DNA of 13,325 bases from Synura sp. LO234KE (GCA_015143735.1 VKHC01000319.1:1-13325), one strand, 5' to 3'. Positions 1-9,181 are shown, numbered from the stretch's first letter. Made by a program: numbers and translations. Notes: generated by a model from the letters alone, not told the origin.

Positions 1-1833
1 GACGAAGTAGACGGAAGTGAGACTACTGACTAAGATAGAGAAGAAAAAGAGGATGGTCAAGATCTGGGGGGAGATTATGTCGTTGTAGTGGATGTCGTAC
101 AACGCGTCGGTCGTGTTGGCGAAGATACATGTGTGATTTTCCAGTATGTACGTACTGTAGGTATAGAGTACGTACGCTCCACACAGTTGGCGTATCGAGT
201 GTAGCGCACACAGGAGCACGACAAACCATCCGAGTTCAGGGATATTCACAACGCCTCTTATCGCAGACCACGAATGCGCACTGCCGAAGTTCGTATGGTG
301 TTTAGACAGTGCATATAAATACATGTCCACTTCTTTTTGTATTTCCGCGTCGTTTCTGTAACCGCGGAGCTTCTTTATAATCGACTTGCCCTCTGAGCCT
401 GTGGGATACCGCTTCAACTCCCACCTCGGAGATTCCAAGATAAACCAGTGGGATAACAGTACCAACAGGATGGACGGGAATATCATGATCGTCATAGGTA
501 CTCTCCACAGCGGAGTGCGACTGAAATAATACGAGAACACCGCGCTGCAGAATAGCCCGGTGACCTTCGCTAACAGGAGGTATGTGCCGAAGAGTCCTCT
601 CATCGTGGGAGGCGCCACCTCACCTACAGATTCATCCCAATGGCGCATAGTTTAAATCAGGAATAAAGAAATATGAGATCGATACAATCGCTGACCGCGC
701 TCAATAAATTTTTACAAGAACAGACAGGCACTAAAAATTGCCTATGTCTAAATAAGCCATAAACTATTGCACAAAATTTGGCCTTTCATGCCGATAAAGG
801 CAAATGAAATCACATGGGCAGCAGCGCTATTCTTCCATGTGTTGTGTTACGGCTCAGTTGGTAAGAAGTGTGACGGAAGAATGGTGTCAAGAATGGGGAG
901 AGTGGGCAGGAGGTCAAACGAAGGTGTCGTACCTAAGTACAACGGGACAATTATCATGGAAGCTCCAGAGGCGTAACCGCTCAACAGTCGACCTGAATGC
1001 ATCAACCAACCGAACAAAGAACCAATCAATACATTACTATTGAGGTGAAGAAGCGTTGGAAGTAATGACTGCCTTTAATCGTCGGTTTGAAACCAAAAAG
1101 CTCAGTCCAAAAGAATAAACCCTAGAAAATGTACCATCGAAATAAATAAATGTAAATAAATTTAAGTCGTGATAGCTATCCTAACCCACAGTGTCTATTT
1201 TCGGACACAGACACAGACATAGCATCCGCGTTTGCCCATACCCCTCGTGGGATTTGCCAATCTGGCTCATATGGGTGCTTAGCATTATATGCCGTCATGT
1301 TTTGCTAAGCTAAAGTTTCAGTTAAAAAAAACAGACATAGCATCCTGACCGCCATCACCTGTTCCAAACACAAACAGGTTGTCCCAGGAGAACGCACAGA
1401 GGACGGCCCCGAGAAGGAACACCCAGCTAATGACCCGTAGGGCGCTCCGGCGGCCGTGCTTGTGTGCGATCGTGCCTGTGAAGGCGATGCCGAGCACCGC
1501 GCCGAGCGCGAACACGCTCATGATCCCGCCCAACAGCAGAAGTGAAGACACGGACACTGTCGTGACGGAGGACGGGGGGCCGCTGAGAGTCTCGGACAGT
1601 GTCCGGGAAGTGGCAGACACGAGCGAGGAAGCTACAGTGTGTATCCAACCTGAGTCCATGGCCGCCGGTAGGATCCTGTTTGTGAAACTAGTCGGTGGAG
1701 AGGCTGTGGAGGGAAGGATGGAATGAAAGATGTCTTTGTAGAGCACGTTGACGATCACGATGCTGTACCCAACGAGAAACTGGAGGCTGACAGCTAGAAG
1801 GACTGCGGCAGTTAAAGGTAGCGTGATGATTAT
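1..1833 (-). CDS. MFS sugar transporter, partial (3' end outside window)
   Basis: Predicted sugar porter of the major facilitator superfamily in a cell or organelle membrane. Exons 1833-1359, 992-933 and 623-1 join in phase 1 (introns 993-1358 and 624-932, both GT-AG), and each join restores a Gly codon. The joined protein shows TM1 (ends FLVGYSIVIVNVL), a Ser/Thr-rich outer loop of about 65 residues, TM2-TM3 with the cytoplasmic GRRS motif, TM4 (RLLSGYASGASMIIVPLYLG), then GEVAPPTMRG, TM5-TM6, the ESPRW signature, a central loop, TM7 (SIRQLCGAYVLYTYSTY, matching the family QQxxG region) and part of TM8. About 8 of the usual 12 helices are inside the window and the frame is open at base 1. 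There is no in-frame ATG in the first exon before TM1, so an upstream coding exon is required; 2183-2836 is the best candidate. The 1833 boundary uses a weak AAG acceptor. The family is clear; the substrate (hexose or other) is inferred only. Confidence 0.88.
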
Positions 1834-2182
1834 CTTGGATTGGTCGGTGTGTTGGTTGGATGGCCACCATATGGTTTAAGTGAACACCGGTTGGTTGGTT
1901 GGTTGGGCGATAGTTGAGGATATGGCGACGAGCGGAGGCAGAAGCGCGGGGTGGTGAGTTAAATAGTGTAATATATGAATACAACAAGAATTGCTTATTC
2001 GCGCGCTTCTATATCGTCGGCTGACATCGGTCAAAAAAAATTATCAAGGAGAGCACCTATTCGACCTCCTATTCACATATATGGCGCTTGTTTTCAAGAA
2101 TTACATTTAAAAAATTATGATCAACTATGATATCCTTTTCGATAAACATGTATTTAGTGCACGACAGGCAACATCGTCTTAC

Positions 2183-2836
2183 CTCTTCGTCTTCTAGACT
2201 TGCCGAACTACTCCTTGCATCCTGCTGTAAGACGGCGAGAAAGAAAGGACATGTGGATACTCAGGAAAATGGAAATCTTAACAGGTTTAGCAAAATATTA
2301 GGGAATCATAAAACCGAAAATGATACTACGTTGGGATATCTCGAATTAGCACGCTCCCGCGATATGTATCATACCTGCGCTGCGCTGATGGACTCAAACG
2401 ATCTTAGCCTAATCATGGACAACATCGATTGCAATGAATTTTCTTTCTGCTGCATTCCAAACGTAGCAAAAAATGGTAGATTTCCATACAAACCCTTTCT
2501 ACAGCTGTCTTTAGCATCAGCAACATGCCTTAATATATTAGGTGTAACGTTGTCCGCACTTAAACTTCGATTTACGGCTTTAAGCTCTGGTTGTGCTTGT
2601 CCGCTCGGCTTACCGCTTTTCTCTCTTAAGTTTACAAAGAACGATGGTCGAATGGGGCTACCCGTGTACCGGAAGCCAAAGTTGCCTTTTCGCAATGTTT
2701 CTAACGAGGATGACGAAGCGAATTCGTCCCCAGAATATGTCCTTGAATTTATATTATTCGGTAGAAGTCCACCGTTTTCAGATGCTAATGCAGTTTTGAA
2801 TGAAGGACTACCTTGCCTTCGATGCTCAGATGACAT
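2183..2836 (-). CDS. Hydrophilic Ser-rich protein, probable N-terminal tail exons of the MFS transporter
   Basis: Exon 2836-2375 (154 codons from ATG) ends at a consensus donor CAG|GTATGA. The acceptor TCTTACAG leads into exon 2224-2183 (14 codons, ending SLEDEE) with a second consensus donor GAG|GTAAGA; both joins are phase 0. The protein is Ser/Asn/Arg-rich, has no hydrophobic helix or domain I recognise, and contains several possible phosphorylation-type stretches (RSLS, RLRSFES). The next phase-0 acceptor in register with a long coding exon is at 1833, the start of TM1 of the sugar transporter, so these exons may encode a cytoplasmic N-terminal extension of about 168 residues. That intron (1834-2182, 349 bp) matches the transporter's other introns in size. 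Alternatively it is a separate short gene ending in the gap. The opposite strand has a longer open frame (2127-2843), but the two consensus splice donors favour this strand. Confidence 0.5.
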
Positions 2837-3065
2837 TCTCTAACTCTGATCTACAAGGGTAATGTTTCTCGTATTAAAATTATCTTCCCACTTCACAGCC
2901 ATAATTCATATTTATGTATATTCAACATAGTAAAATTCGTTGACTATACGATGAAATTCAATTCACACACGGTTGAAAAATATTTTTTTCATTGTTGATA
3001 TGTTGTTTCCACCTCCACAAAATGTTGTTTCCGCCTTCACAAAATGAGCAACTGAGCTGTTGAAT
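2837..3065. promoter_or_regulatory. Shared upstream region of divergent genes
   Basis: This 229-bp AT-rich gap separates two ATGs pointing away from each other (2836 minus, 3066 plus), so both promoters should lie here. It holds a near-repeat of TGTTGTTTCC(A/G)CCT around 3000-3035. An acceptor-like CCTTGTAG lies about 14 bases before the minus-strand ATG. No TATA box can be assigned with confidence. Confidence 0.4.
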
Positions 3066-3654
3066 ATGGAAGAAGCAATAAGTTTTGCATTCACTTCAAT
3101 TGAAGAAATACCTGAAGATGTTATTGAAGCGATCTGCAAGGGTAATGTTCGCCGATTAGATTTTACCGAGTGCCAACTACGGTAATTCTTTTGATTACTA
3201 TTGGATTCTGGGATATTTTTGGTATTTGAAATATTTTTCTGTAGACATATGGAAAAACTTAGTTTGTTCCCAAACCTTGAAGTCCTTATATTAGATAAAA
3301 ATAATATTGAGGTTAAACATAATTATATTGTTACTACATTTATAAAATCTAACCCAAACAGAATATTAAAACTTGCCCTCGACTAGAAAAACTCCATACT
3401 CTTTGGTGCAACAACAATAATATTGTTGATCTAATATCATTTATTGACTCTTTGGTCACAAGATTTCCCAAACTAAAATATCTGAGCTTGATGAGGAATC
3501 CAGTTTGCCCGCGTAAGAAAATGTTGCTTATATGAAGACTCATTTTATCTATAAGAATACAGTTTTCTTGGATTTAAATCAACCCGATCCAGAGGATGTA
3601 GTATTTTACAGGTACAAGATTAGATTAGATCCACCGGGAAAACGTAGCAGTTAA
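3066..3654 (+). CDS. Small leucine-rich-repeat protein
   Basis: Four exons: 3066-3181, 3245-3311, 3362-3512 and 3563-3654, giving 141 residues. Introns are 63, 50 and 50 bp with GT-AG ends and phases 2, 0 and 1. The joined protein carries consecutive LRRs: VRRLDFTECQL, then LEVLILDKNNIE, LEKLHTLWCNNNNI, and LKYLSLMRNPVCP, the usual last repeat before a cap; the tail reads FLDLNQPDPEDV. This resembles short LRR adaptor proteins of the LRMDA/U2A'-like type, which act as protein-binding scaffolds; no enzymatic domain is present. The last intron is uncertain. Reading through it with a one-base shift gives YMKTHFIYKNTVFLDL, closer to the LRR-cap consensus than the spliced version, so either a small frame error or a different C-terminus is possible. 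The gene ends 38 bp from the end of a convergent minus-strand candidate. Confidence 0.75.
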
Positions 3655-3692
3655 CAATATAACAATACGCAAGTATTCCTCTGTACAGAAAT

Positions 3693-4347
3693 CTAACATA
3701 AAATGTATGCTGTTTCTACGTCAAAGGCAGATAGAAATACCACGTTAATGACGCGTTCTCGGATAACTTGTTCTGCGCCTTTCGTAGCCTTCTTGTCGAC
3801 ATCTGAAGACGCATAGTACAGATCCTCTATTTTATGCATTGTAGTAAGACCCTGTGATCCTGTGCTATCATCATTCCCCCTTCCCCCTACACCATCGCCG
3901 TCTCGCCTATGTTCGCACTGTGCTCAACCACGTTGTTGCGATACTTGGACTTCGTCATCCCGTGGTTCTTCTTCGCGATCAAACCCTCCTTGTCTCCTGC
4001 ACTGACGTGTCCATCAGATCCGCCATTCTCTATCGATTGCGGAATCTGGAGTATATTGATGACAAGGCCGTAACGGATCAGGTAGATGTATTCCCACGAA
4101 TCCTTATCCATTGACATCGACCTTCCCCCGGGCAAATTACAGTAATACGTTATTACGCAATAGCAGACACTTTGGACTCCCATAGTCACATCACTGCCCA
4201 TGTACCTTACTCTGTTTATTCTAAAAAGTTAATCGAAGTCGGATCGAAACGCATCACGTTGTGATGATTCTACCTGAGCACGTAGCTGTATAGTGGGCCA
4301 CACTTGGTGTACGGGCAAGTGGCCCTATTGCGTGTGTCCTCTTTTTT
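3693..4347 (-). CDS. Uncharacterised protein candidate, multi-exon
   Basis: Not recognised. Exon 4347-4274 (contains CPYTKCGPLYSYVLR) joins in phase 2, across a 53-bp GT-AG intron (4221-4273), to a frame open from 4220 to 3887 that includes MGVQSVCYCVITYYCN and the hydrophobic WEYIYLIRYGLVINILQI. A second open stretch in another frame, 3917 to 3693, has protein-like composition (MHKIEDLYYASSDVDKKATK) and ends at TAG. The two stretches overlap, so they need a splice or a one-base shift, possibly at the G-run near 3885-3895. Intron size equals that of the other short introns here, which supports reality. The beginning of the gene, upstream of 4347, is unresolved. An overlapping plus-strand frame (3854-4114) contains an LRR-cap-like NLEYIDDKAV, so the strand is not certain. 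Confidence 0.4.
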
Positions 4348-4686
4348 CTAACTAACAGAGGTTGAGCGGGGAATCGGATTACAATTTGTCTGTTCTTATT
4401 TGCTGTACAGTGCTCACTAAGCTGTATTTACACACAGGACAGGGACCTAGCCGCGATTCGAGGACCGTTTACTGTGACTTGGAGAATAGTTGTAACGGGA
4501 GAGTCGGAGCAGGTGAGGCGATGCGACCGGTGCCGCGTACGTGGTGCATGGAAGGCGACTGTACACGCATAACCCGTGACTTATGACTCATGACCCATGA
4601 GATGTATTTGATCTAACCCCACGGACGGGCGTTGCTACACCGTGATTTAGATAAGAGTGATCATGCGTAATGGTGTGGGAATTTTA

Positions 4687-4775
4687 AGTATTAGTATACA
4701 AATAAAAGGATTATTATAATAGCGCTGTGTTCGCGTATTATTATAAGTTGAGTATTAGTATACCAATAAAAGGAT
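4687..4775 (+). repeat. 25-bp direct repeat pair with TTATTATAA motif
   Basis: AGTATTAGTATACAAATAAA plus AGGAT at 4687-4711 recurs at 4751-4775 with one change (ACAAAT to ACCAAT), 64 bp apart. Each is linked to a copy of ATTATTATAA (4710-4719 and 4737-4746). The pair sits about 20-110 bp upstream of the plus-strand ATG at 4796, so it could be a duplicated promoter element as well as a chance local duplication. Confidence 0.8.
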
Positions 4776-4795
4776 CCCTCTATGCCGTTTAGGCG

Positions 4796-5395
4796 ATGAC
4801 GCAATCGCTCTCATCGGGGAGGTCCAATGACATGTACGGAAGCGAAGAGGGGGAGGGGGAACAGGGCCCAATCGGTTACTCCTTTTCCCGTCGAAGAGTA
4901 TTTGCGAATCGTCGTTTGGAGTTCGCCAGTGAGGAGGATGTACTGAGAGCACACAAACTGAAATTAGCAAAGAGAGGTAAGCCTCTGCGGTCGATCGATC
5001 CTCTATCGTCACACCTTAGAAGAGAACCGCCATAGCGCCATTCCCCTCTCTTTCCATCCCGTGTCCGTATCTTGACCGTATCTCGTCTCCACGTCTATTA
5101 CTCTGTGGAGTGCCCCCACCCCTTTTTCGAGTACTTGTGCTCAACCCTTGGATGGTCCTATGGAGTACCTACCCTTGATCCTTGGGACTATGCGCTCCCT
5201 ATGTTTGTAAATACAACAGTTCATGTTTTTGCATTTGATTGTTTGTTTAATTTCAAATTTATTGTTGAGCAGGCTTGGGGTCCTTGCGGTTACACCACGG
5301 GACAAGACCGACGTCCAACGAATCCGAGGGCAACAAGTTTATCCGAAATAATGAGCTGTGACTTTTATTATTTAGTGGATATAGATTACATATAA
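4796..5395 (+). CDS. Uncharacterised protein candidate, multi-exon
   Basis: Not recognised. Exon 4796-4976 starts at ATG and encodes an acidic Ser/Gly segment (SEEGEGEQG) then a basic/charged stretch (FSRRRVFANRRLEF, SEEDVLRAHKLKLAKR), ending at the strong phase-1 donor G|GTAAGC. A TTTAG acceptor-like site sits 3 bases before the ATG. Downstream, the stretch ending YGVPTLDPWDYALPMF at 5206 is followed by an AT-rich 66-bp GT-AG intron (5207-5272) and an in-frame final exon (AWGPCGYTTG to DIDYI, stop at 5395). How the first exon joins the middle one is unresolved. A simpler alternative joins 4976 directly to 5273 in phase 1 and stops at 5361; another uses a 43-bp intron ending at 5019. Function unknown. 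Confidence 0.4.
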
Positions 5396-5440
5396 ATATT
5401 CTACAGCGCGATTTCTACTATTTGTATTGTATCACTACGT

Positions 5441-6034
5441 TCAAAGATAATCCATCAAGGTTTCCGTTTCGCATATTTCGCATCGTATGTCTGTATTTAT
5501 ATGATTATGTAGCTGCATTGAAATAGGATTTACACGTGTCTCCCGACCGAGGTCCACCACCAGTCTATCACCGTTATTGTTCATAAATACCAAGCAGTGA
5601 AGGAGGGAAAGTCCGATGTGCTCCTGCGGAAAGGACAGCAAGGTGAAAATACTAGTCGCTCGTGGTAGCTACTAGTAGAGTAGCTAGCTTCTACTAATCA
5701 GCAAGTTGCTTTCAACAATCACCGAGGAACGAGTTGTTTGACGTCGCCGTTCATCATCGCGCTTCGTCCTCTCCTCCTTGCACTCTTCCTATTAAGCAAG
5801 CAAGCACAATAACAAGTCAAGAATATACGCACTTCAAGCTAGGAGTAGATCACTTAGTACCAGGGGATATACTCCTACTCGTCCTCAAAACCTTTTCTTG
5901 TCCTTTTTACGGCAGCTATCTGGTCGACTTGCTGTAGCGGTGGGGCGCATTCCCACCACTGTTCCGTGTTACTGCCACTTCGTTCCTCGTCCTGGTAGTA
6001 CCTCCTGGCGCCTAGTAAGCCACCGCCCACGCTG
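5441..6034 (-). CDS. Uncharacterised protein candidate, 5' end missing
   Basis: Not recognised. Three exon-like segments on the minus strand join in phase 0. 6034-5911 follows a C-rich tract ending CAACAG and encodes GGGLLGARRYYQDEER and EQWWECAPPLQQVDQIAA. 5788-5723 is very charged (CKEERTKRDDERRRQ). 5623-5441 follows the consensus acceptor TGTCCTTTCCGCAG and encodes GLSLLHCLVFMNNNGDRLVVDLG to ETLMDYL, stop. Introns would be 122 and 99 bp. No in-frame ATG precedes the first segment, and upstream lies the 3' end of RPL19 on the same strand, so the start is missing, non-obvious or lost. A plus-strand frame at 5698-5937 competes for the middle part. Confidence 0.4.
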
Positions 6035-6083
6035 CTGTTGGTGAGAGCGGGGGGGCGTAGGAGGTCGAATTACACTTGACTAG

Positions 6084-6089
6084 TTTATT
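6084..6089 (-). terminator. Possible RPL19 polyadenylation signal
   Basis: AATAAA read on the minus strand, about 190 bases after the RPL19 stop codon. It is the only perfect hexamer I noticed in the 6035-6277 gap, which otherwise shows no gene. Confidence 0.35.
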
Positions 6090-6277
6090 GAAATGATATG
6101 AAATTCTACTGCACCGCATCAAGAACATCAATACCCAGATTAGCAAACCAATGGTGTCCAGAACTAGTAGTGCTTAGTGCACGACGAGAAACAATGAAAG
6201 GAATATATACTTCCATTAAAGTTAAAAAGGAGAAGAAGCAGAAGCTATAAAACAAAACATAACACGATAATTCAGAG

Positions 6278-7080
6278 TTATGCCTCTTCCTGTGGAACTG
6301 CAACCGGCTCTTCTTCTTTCTTGATGTTCTTCGCTGACTTCTTATCAACCTTAATCTTAGCTTTAACCTTACGAGCCTCCGCTTGTTCAACCAAAAGTTT
6401 TTGTCGTGCAGACTCAGCTTTCTTTGTGTGGATCGTTTCCATGAGAACTCTTTTATTCTTGAACTGGTTACCCTTTGAAGCCGCATAGAGTTCATGGTAT
6501 AAATGCTTATCAATTTTCTTCGCTTCACGATATTTCCTCAGTAAACGACGCAAGACTCTCATCCTTCGCATCCACAGAACCTTGAAAGGCATACGTGCAT
6601 TCATGGAGCCCTTACGACGACCGTAACCTGGGAGGGCCGAATGAAATCAATGCATGAGGTTGACAACAGAAATAAATTACCAGTGTGTCTTCCTTTTCTC
6701 TTGGCTTCAATATGGCGCAAATGCCGAGCTCTCGAGTGAACAACTTGCGGTTTTCTAATCACAAGACCTTCCTTGATTAACTTTCGGACATTTTGGCGAC
6801 TGTTCGCCAAAGCTATTTCTTGAACTTCATTTGGATCAAGCCAAATTTTCCTCTTGCCACATTTTAGCACAGAGGATGCAAGCCTAATATAATTAAATGA
6901 ATTAGATAATAAATATTTAAGTAAATGTATAATATTCGATCAAATATGCTTCTAGCTAAGCTTGCTCGACTAATCCACTACCAGAAGTGCAACTTGCCTT
7001 TTCTGAAGTTTTAACGACACCTGAAAAGCAATAAGGTATTAGATGATATATCGACTACAGTTTTCGAACTAACATACCAT
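6278..7080 (-). CDS. RPL19: 60S ribosomal protein L19 (eL19), complete
   Basis: Structural protein of the large cytosolic ribosomal subunit. Four coding exons: 7080-7078 (ATG only), 7020-6998, 6883-6681 and 6627-6278, totalling 192 residues, normal for the family. The product starts [20 protein letters not shown] and contains [82 protein letters not shown] and [16 protein letters not shown], all hallmark eL19 segments, then a Lys/Glu-rich tail ending PQEEA. Introns are 57 bp (ATG|GTATGT, phase 0), 114 bp (GC-AG, phase 2) and 53 bp (phase 1, splits Gly). A first coding exon reduced to the start codon is common in ribosomal protein genes. The gene is divergent from the nuclease-family gene at 7291. 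Confidence 0.97.
6884..6997 (-). other. GC-AG intron in RPL19
   Basis: The only frame-preserving join between QKR and LASSVL uses AAAAG|GCAAGT as donor and ATATTAG|G as acceptor. The GC donor has the extended AG|GCAAGT context known to support GC-AG introns. No GT donor nearby restores the conserved protein. Confidence 0.85.
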
Positions 7081-7290
7081 TTCGACGACTTAAAACGCAG
7101 AAAACAATTGAGTTTTAACCACCTATATTTCAATATCTTGCGAGGATGCTGTGCAGTTAGTTGCCTACTGTTGGAAATGTCACAGAAATATCCAAGAGAG
7201 CTACAGTAAAATTATCTTTCAAATCTAAGCCGTTCACCTGGTTTTGCCGGTACTTTTAATCTTCAGAGATAATTTCCGCTGCAATTTTGG
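7081..7290. promoter_or_regulatory. Bidirectional upstream region of RPL19 and the nuclease-family gene
   Basis: The two start codons are 210 bp apart and face away from each other, so this AT-rich gap must hold both promoters and both 5' leaders. A pyrimidine-rich acceptor-like TTTTAATCTTCAG ends at 7266, 24 bases before the plus-strand ATG. On the minus strand TTTTCTGCGTTTTAAG ends 8 bases before the RPL19 ATG. No clear TATA box. Confidence 0.5.
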
Positions 7291-8422
7291 ATGATGTCAA
7301 AAAATATTCGAGTTGCCACATATAATGTTCTGAGCTCAAGTTTAGCGGGCGCAGATTACTTTACGAAATGTCAGAAAGAATATCTCGCACCAGACTACAG
7401 GTTTAGTGTACTAAAAACGAAGCTTCAGAGCGAAGTTGAGAAGAAATCTGTGATTTGCCTCCAAGAAGTTAGTACGCTTTGGGCCGGATATCTGCACTCC
7501 TACTTTGCTGCTAATGACTACCACCTTGTGACTGGGATGTATGGTTCAAAATTTAATGGATATATGGGTATCGCTACAGCTATTCCTAGGGATGAATATG
7601 TTTTATTAGATGCAGATATTTCAAGATTAAGTGACACTAAGCGTAATCCAAGGAAGCCTAAAGAATCTTTCATCAAGCAACTAATCAGCCGAGTCATCCT
7701 ATTTTTTTACACTACTTACTTAAAAGTTTTGCGTATTGAGCAGCCATCCAATCCTTGGTGGCTATCTTCAAATCGTTATAATCAAATAATAACAGTACGA
7801 TTGCAATCTAAGCATAATCCCAACAAGAAATTTGTCGTTGGTAATTATCACATGCCGTGCATGTATAAGGAACCTGGAGTGATGCTCATACACAGTGCAT
7901 TAATGGCTCAACATGTCCATCGTATAGCATCGAAATGTACCCCAGCTGACCCTTACGTTATCGCCGGTGATTTTAATCTGAAACCTGACAGCAGTATGTA
8001 CGCTCTTTTAACGTCAGGTATTCATTTCACTGCGCTGGTTACTGATGAATGACCTATATTGTTAAATAAAATTCACAAAATTGTTCAACCATTACCCTTT
8101 GTTTGTTAAACTAGGTCGTATTAATAAGGCTCATCCAGAATTTCCTAAGCCAGAGAACGGGGACGAGTGGAAAATGGAAGTTGCGCCCCTTCGCAGCGCC
8201 TACAAAGACTACTACGGCAACGAACCGGAATTCACCAACTATGCACAGGTCCAGAATGATCCTGTTTTCATAGAAACAATCGATTACATCATGCTTTCCG
8301 AAAACGCTTGGCACGTAAATGCTGTTTTACCATTACCGACGGTATCTGCTACGGAAGGTCCGCTGCCCAACAAAGATGAACCCTCGGACCATATCATGCT
8401 CGCAGCAGAGTTATCCATATAA
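7291..8422 (+). CDS. Endonuclease/exonuclease/phosphatase (DNase I-like) family protein
   Basis: Exons 7291-8017 and 8115-8422 join in phase 1 across a 97-bp intron (CAG|GTATTC to ACTAG|GT), restoring TSGRINKAHPEFP and a protein of 344 residues. The Mg2+-dependent phosphoesterase fold is shown by ATYNVL (residues 9-14), CLQEV with catalytic Glu59, GNYHMP with His187, GDFN with Asp227 and Asn229, IDYI with Asp299, and SDH with Asp334-His335, so every catalytic box is present. The C-terminal part (YGNEPEFTNYAQ, LPLPTVSATEGPLPN, DEPSDH) resembles a conserved protist subgroup of this family; the exact substrate (nucleic acid, phosphoinositide or other phosphoester) cannot be told from sequence. 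A hydrophobic stretch (VILFFYTTYLKVL, about 135-147) is an insert between core strands. ATGATG gives two adjacent possible starts. Confidence 0.92.
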
Positions 8423-8914
8423 GCTCAAGCTCTGCAACTGACCTCAATGAGTCGTCGCGTGGGCGACGTGCTGACCTGAATGTGTGGCGGTTCGGACTAG
8501 TTAGAAATCCTGGCTCTCACTCGCCACGTCCTATACGAGAGATTGCCCTAGAGCAACAAATTGAAGTAACTCCTTCTGCTAAGCTTTAACATTCTGACGA
8601 TTCTACTGTTACGAGATCTGATGTTTCTATTGTTACAAGATTAGCCACCTTGGCGATTTAAAGTCACTTCTGGCTCTTTCCAGTAGTAGATTCGTTAAAG
8701 TTAGTGAATGAACTAGAATAAGGTCCACTCCTCATTATTGTGCGTGTATCAAACCATGGCAAACCTTAAAGTGGTCCCGCAGATGCCATTTACTATTCTT
8801 CAAGTGTACCCAAATTCTATGGGGATTCGGCGCATAGAACAACAGACTGGCGTGTAGCTCCTGTCACGATAAACTTTAGCTACACCATCATGCTAGCAAA
8901 TAAGCGAATCCCTT

Positions 8915-9006
8915 GGGGTGGTAGCAGAGAGATAAAAGAAGGGGAGATAGAGGAAATGTAGGTGGAGGAGGAGAGTATAGAGGGAAGGGAGTGAGGAAGT
9001 GAAATG
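8915..9006 (+). repeat. Purine-rich low-complexity tract
   Basis: About 90 bases are almost entirely A/G on the plus strand (runs such as GGAGGAGGAGAG and AGAGGGAAGGGAG), broken by only a few T or C. The complementary strand is polypyrimidine and gives spurious Ser/Pro/Leu-rich frames. Such tracts are simple-sequence DNA and can form unusual structures. Confidence 0.8.
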
Positions 9007-9181
9007 ATTTTATAATTACTATAGATTGTATTCGATATATTGATATTGGAAATAACTCTACTAAAATTGAGAGAAGTGGTGATATCGGAGGAAACCTGTT
9101 GATAATGAAAAACAATTAAAATTAACACCATATTTTATCGAAAGTCGATGCCGACTTTAGTTCATTTGTTTGAAGGTGCGA

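Noticed and set aside
2127-2843. 238-codon plus-strand open frame
   Set aside because: It is antisense to 2183-2836, where two consensus donors and an acceptor support coding on the minus strand; the plus frame has Cys/Leu-rich composition and no family signal.
3854-4114. Plus-strand frame with LRR-cap-like NLEYIDDKAVTDQ, possibly joined to 4437-4511
   Set aside because: Attractive motif, but no preceding LRRs and it overlaps the better-supported minus-strand candidate; kept only as an alternative.
5698-5937. Plus-strand frame containing LVPGDILLL, similar to a P-type ATPase actuator motif
   Set aside because: No other ATPase motif follows (no TGES or DKTG) and competing minus-strand exons fit splice signals better.
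6106-6528. 140-codon minus-strand frame overlapping RPL19
   Set aside because: Out-of-frame shadow of the RPL19 last exon.
8483-8506. GGTTCGGACT resembling a tRNA T-loop
   Set aside because: No matching acceptor stem or anticodon arm could be folded around it.
8380-8589. Frame running past the nuclease stop codon in +1 register
   Set aside because: The nuclease already ends after its SDH motif as expected for the family; the extension has no recognisable content.
8880-9131. Minus-strand Ser/Ile/Pro-rich frames
   Set aside because: Product of the polypyrimidine complement of the purine tract; low complexity.
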